From: Deltaproteobacteria bacterium
GTDB lineage: Bacteria; Desulfobacterota; DSM-4660; Desulfatiglandales; HGW-15
Direction: 5' to 3'
DNA length: 7,840 nt
Assembly (NCBI GenBank): GCA_016926135.1
Contig: JAFGPH010000202.1
Location: 1-7,840, forward strand
The notes under the pieces are model-generated. The model was given only the letters and a program-made list of their open reading frames with translations. It was not told where the DNA came from and made no database searches. Numbering within the stretch: the first letter of the stretch is position 1; each line of letters starts with the position of its first letter. Positions 6,419 through 7,840 of this stretch are shown piece after piece. Position numbers and translations under genes: made by a program.

Positions 6419-6545
6419 CGGAGCGCCGGAGCGATGGAGAACTGGAATCATAAGGACCGGGACCCTTGTGTCTTTTCCCGATTTCCCCTTAGACGGCGCA
6501 AGTCCCGACCCCTGCCATCCACTCCTCCATCGCTCCGGGGCTCCG
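6419..6545. repeat. 127-bp element bounded by about 21-bp inverted repeats
   Basis: The left arm (6419-6439) and right arm (6525-6545) are complementary at 20 of 21 positions; the only mismatch is G6425 against G6539. The inner 14 nt, CCGGAGCGATGGAG (6426-6439) and CTCCATCGCTCCGG (6525-6538), are perfect. The 85-bp core has no coding potential. The right end is 13 bp from the Mrp-NifX stop codon. No clear target-site duplication was found at the ends. It could be a MITE-like or REP-like unit, or a long RNA stem in the message linking Mrp-NifX to the scaffold gene. Confidence 0.6.
6447..6474 (-). promoter_or_regulatory. Candidate promoter for the scaffold-MinD/Fd pair inside the inverted-repeat element
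   Basis: Leftward AAGACA (6474-6469), 16-nt spacer, TATGAT (6452-6447), matching four and five of six consensus positions. Transcription would start around 6440, at the inner end of the left arm, giving a leader of about 136 nt. It is the best leftward match seen in this spacer, but chance occurrence cannot be excluded. Confidence 0.35.
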
Positions 6546-6558
6546 CGGACCCGCGTTA

Positions 6559-7812
6559 TCAGTGATCACATACGTTCGAGCCGGTCACCAGGCTATTGGC
6601 CAGGTACTGGTTCACCAGGGATTCCGGTGAATCCATGGTGGCCCCAACAACCACCTTGATCCCATTTTCGGCAAACAACTGCTGGGCCCTGCTTCCCATA
6701 CCGCCGGCGATGATGATGTCGGCCCCCATTTCATGGAGCCACTTCGGCAACACCCCCGGTTCGTGGGCAGGGGGTGTGTGCATGGTCGTTCCTTGAATGT
6801 GACCATCCGCCGTCTGAACGAGCGCAAACTGTTCGCAGTGGCCAAAGTGGGCGCACAGCTTCCCGTTGACCGTGGGAACGGCAAACAGAATTTTCTCCAT
6901 CGTCTCCTCCTTTTTCACGACGCCCCCCTCCTGGCCCACGGTCTCTTTCGGAGTGGGCGATGAAGACGCGCTACTGGTCACCTGAAAAACCTGATCCACA
7001 AACTCATGAAAGGCCTTGCCGAACCCGTGCTGATCTCCATCGATCCCCGTGGCCTTCCCTGTATCCCCCTTCCTGACCACATCAGGATCCAATGGCAGTC
7101 TTCCCAGGAGCCTGAGATTCTCCCTTTGCGCAAGCATTGCCCCGCCGCCGGACCCAAAGATGTCGATCTCCTTGCCGCAATGAGGACAGGCCAGCCCGCT
7201 CATGTTCTCCACGATTCCCAGGATATCCATCTTGACCTGGCGGCAGAAATTGATGGACTTCCGTACGTCCGCCAGAGAGATCTCCTGGGGCGTGGTGACG
7301 ACGATGGCCTTTGCGTCGGGGATCGTCTGGGCCACCGTGAGCGGTTCGTCTCCGGTCCCCGGTGGCGAGTCGATTACGAGGTAGTCCAGATCCGACCATT
7401 CGATGTCCGAAATGAATTGACGGATCACGCCGATCTTCAGCGGCCCCCTCCAGATCGTCGCCAGGTCTTTGTTCTCGCCCATCAGGGACTCGATGGAGAT
7501 GACCTCCATGTTCGGGAGGTAACTCACCGGATAGGCCTTTCCGGGTAATGAAGAAGGCCGTATGCTCTCCTTGAGACCCAGTATCCTCGGTATGCTGGGA
7601 CCGTGAAGGTCGACGTCCATGAGGCCCACCTTCAAACCCCTTTTGGCAAGGCCGACGGCAAGGTAAGCGGCGATGCTGCTCTTGCCTACGCCTCCCTTGC
7701 CGCTCATGACCAGAATTTTCGTTCTGATCTGATTGAGCGTCTTCCGAATCTCATCATCCTGCATCTGGTGCTGCTTATCGCGATCATTTGCTACTGAACA
7801 TTGCTTTTCCAT
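6559..7812 (-). CDS. mrp: Mrp/NBP35-type P-loop ATPase fused to a NifX/ORP-like (FeMo-cofactor biosynthesis) domain
   Basis: Cytoplasmic Fe-S/metal-cluster carrier ATPase, 417 residues. The Mrp domain (about 25-275) has deviant Walker A SGKGGVGKS (37-45), MDVDLHGPS (65-73), the WRGP motif (122-125), IDSPPGTGDEP (147-157) and the CPHC pair (Cys209, Cys212) expected to bridge an Fe-S cluster in a dimer. A Ser/Pro/Lys/Glu-rich linker (about 279-304) leads to a NifX/NafY-like domain (305-417) with the conserved HFGHCEQF (322-329) and IIAGGMGSRA (367-376) regions. Known Mrp-ORP fusions of Desulfovibrio have this architecture and act with Mo/Cu or Fe-S clusters; which metal is bound here is unknown. 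The ATG at 7812 is the only good candidate; AAGGAGG lies 17 nt upstream with a hairpin between. Met305 also has an ideal Shine-Dalgarno. It heads the visible leftward cluster; anything further upstream is outside the window. Confidence 0.92.
   Translation of the reverse strand: MEKQCSVANDRDKQHQMQDDEIRKTLNQIRTKILVMSGKGGVGKSSIAAYLAVGLAKRGLKVGLMDVDLHGPSIPRILGLKESIRPSSLPGKAYPVSYLPNMEVISIESLMGENKDLATIWRGPLKIGVIRQFISDIEWSDLDYLVIDSPPGTGDEPLTVAQTIPDAKAIVVTTPQEISLADVRKSINFCRQVKMDILGIVENMSGLACPHCGKEIDIFGSGGGAMLAQRENLRLLGRLPLDPDVVRKGDTGKATGIDGDQHGFGKAFHEFVDQVFQVTSSASSSPTPKETVGQEGGVVKKEETMEKILFAVPTVNGKLCAHFGHCEQFALVQTADGHIQGTTMHTPPAHEPGVLPKWLHEMGADIIIAGGMGSRAQQLFAENGIKVVVGATMDSPESLVNQYLANSLVTGSNVCDH
6898..6912 (-). 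promoter_or_regulatory. In-frame internal ribosome binding site and start within the Mrp-NifX gene
   Basis: AAGGAGG (6912-6906) is followed after 5 nt by ATG (6900-6898), which is codon 305 of the fusion and the first residue of the NifX-like domain (MEKILFAVP). Initiation here would give a free 113-residue NifX/ORP-like protein ending at 6559. This ribosome binding site is better spaced than that of the full-length protein. It may be a remnant of two once separate genes or a working second start. Confidence 0.55.
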
Positions 7813-7837
7813 AGCCGTTTCTATCGAAACCTCCTTT
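7810..7837 (-). promoter_or_regulatory. Ribosome binding site with hairpin spacer for the Mrp-NifX gene
   Basis: Leftward AAAGGAGG (7838-7831 area) is separated from the ATG (7812-7810) by 17-18 nt. Most of that gap is a perfect 5-bp hairpin, GTTTC-GATA-GAAAC (7830-7817). Folding would leave about 4 unpaired nt between the stem and the start codon, bringing the Shine-Dalgarno to a workable distance. The same bases could instead be a protein-binding palindrome. Confidence 0.45.
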
Positions 7838-7840
7838 TGA

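Noticed and set aside
4593..6558. Sigma54 (-24/-12) promoters, expected if this were a typical Desulfovibrio ORP operon
   Set aside because: No TGGCAC-N5-TTGC-like element was found on the minus strand of the intergenic regions by eye. Any such site upstream of 7840 would be outside the window.
1..7840. CRISPR arrays, tRNA/rRNA genes, transposase or integrase genes
   Set aside because: No regularly spaced direct repeats, no cloverleaf-like or rRNA-like sequence, and no recombinase motifs were seen on either strand.

Overview
The window looks like chromosomal DNA of an anaerobic, fairly GC-rich bacterium, most likely a deltaproteobacterium (Desulfobacterota, sulfate-reducer or syntroph type). 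This is inferred from the gene set: an Mrp-type ATPase fused to a NifX/ORP-like domain, a MinD-type ATPase with an inserted ferredoxin domain, an IscU-like scaffold and a COG4087-type HAD phosphatase. The first two resemble the parts of the orange-protein (ORP) system of Desulfovibrio. No phylogenetic marker is present, so the assignment is tentative.

Layout. 1-1128 (minus): N-terminal 376 residues of a DHA2/EmrB-type drug efflux transporter, running off the left edge. 1129-1735: a 607-bp gene-free stretch with several hairpin-forming, repeat-like sequences and a sigma70-like promoter pointing right. 1736-2902 (plus): an AI-2E/PerM family membrane permease. 2930-3400 (minus): a small HAD phosphatase that converges on the permease with a 27-bp gap. 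3461-3509: a strong rho-independent terminator for leftward transcription. 3549-4592 (minus): a Tat-exported metallo-beta-lactamase-fold hydrolase. 4593-4909: an intergenic region with a 16-bp perfect palindrome just upstream of the hydrolase gene. 4910-5779 (minus): MinD/ferredoxin ATPase. 5786-6304 (minus): IscU/NifU-N-like scaffold, 6 bp upstream of the ATPase gene. 6305-6558: a spacer with a G/C-run repeat and a 127-bp element bounded by about 21-bp inverted repeats. 6559-7812 (minus): Mrp-NifX fusion.

Functional reading. The right half (4910-7812) looks like a cytoplasmic metallocluster assembly module. The scaffold would build an Fe-S cluster, the ferredoxin-bearing MinD ATPase could supply electrons or a carrier step coupled to ATP, and the Mrp-NifX fusion could bind and deliver the cluster. 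The coupled pair scaffold/MinD-Fd and the divided Mrp-NifX gene are all read leftward. The exported hydrolase downstream may belong to the same unit, because no intrinsic terminator is seen between 4910 and 4592. The clearest transcriptional boundary is the terminator at 3461-3509, so the HAD gene probably has its own promoter.

Most noteworthy points: a near-ideal in-frame internal ribosome binding site that could release the NifX-like domain of the fusion as a separate 113-residue protein; a hairpin between the Shine-Dalgarno and start codon of that same gene; an IscU-like scaffold with Glu in place of the usual Asp next to its first cluster cysteine; and the inverted-repeat element inside the putative operon. 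No wholly new system is demonstrated here; the assembly module is a variant combination of known families.
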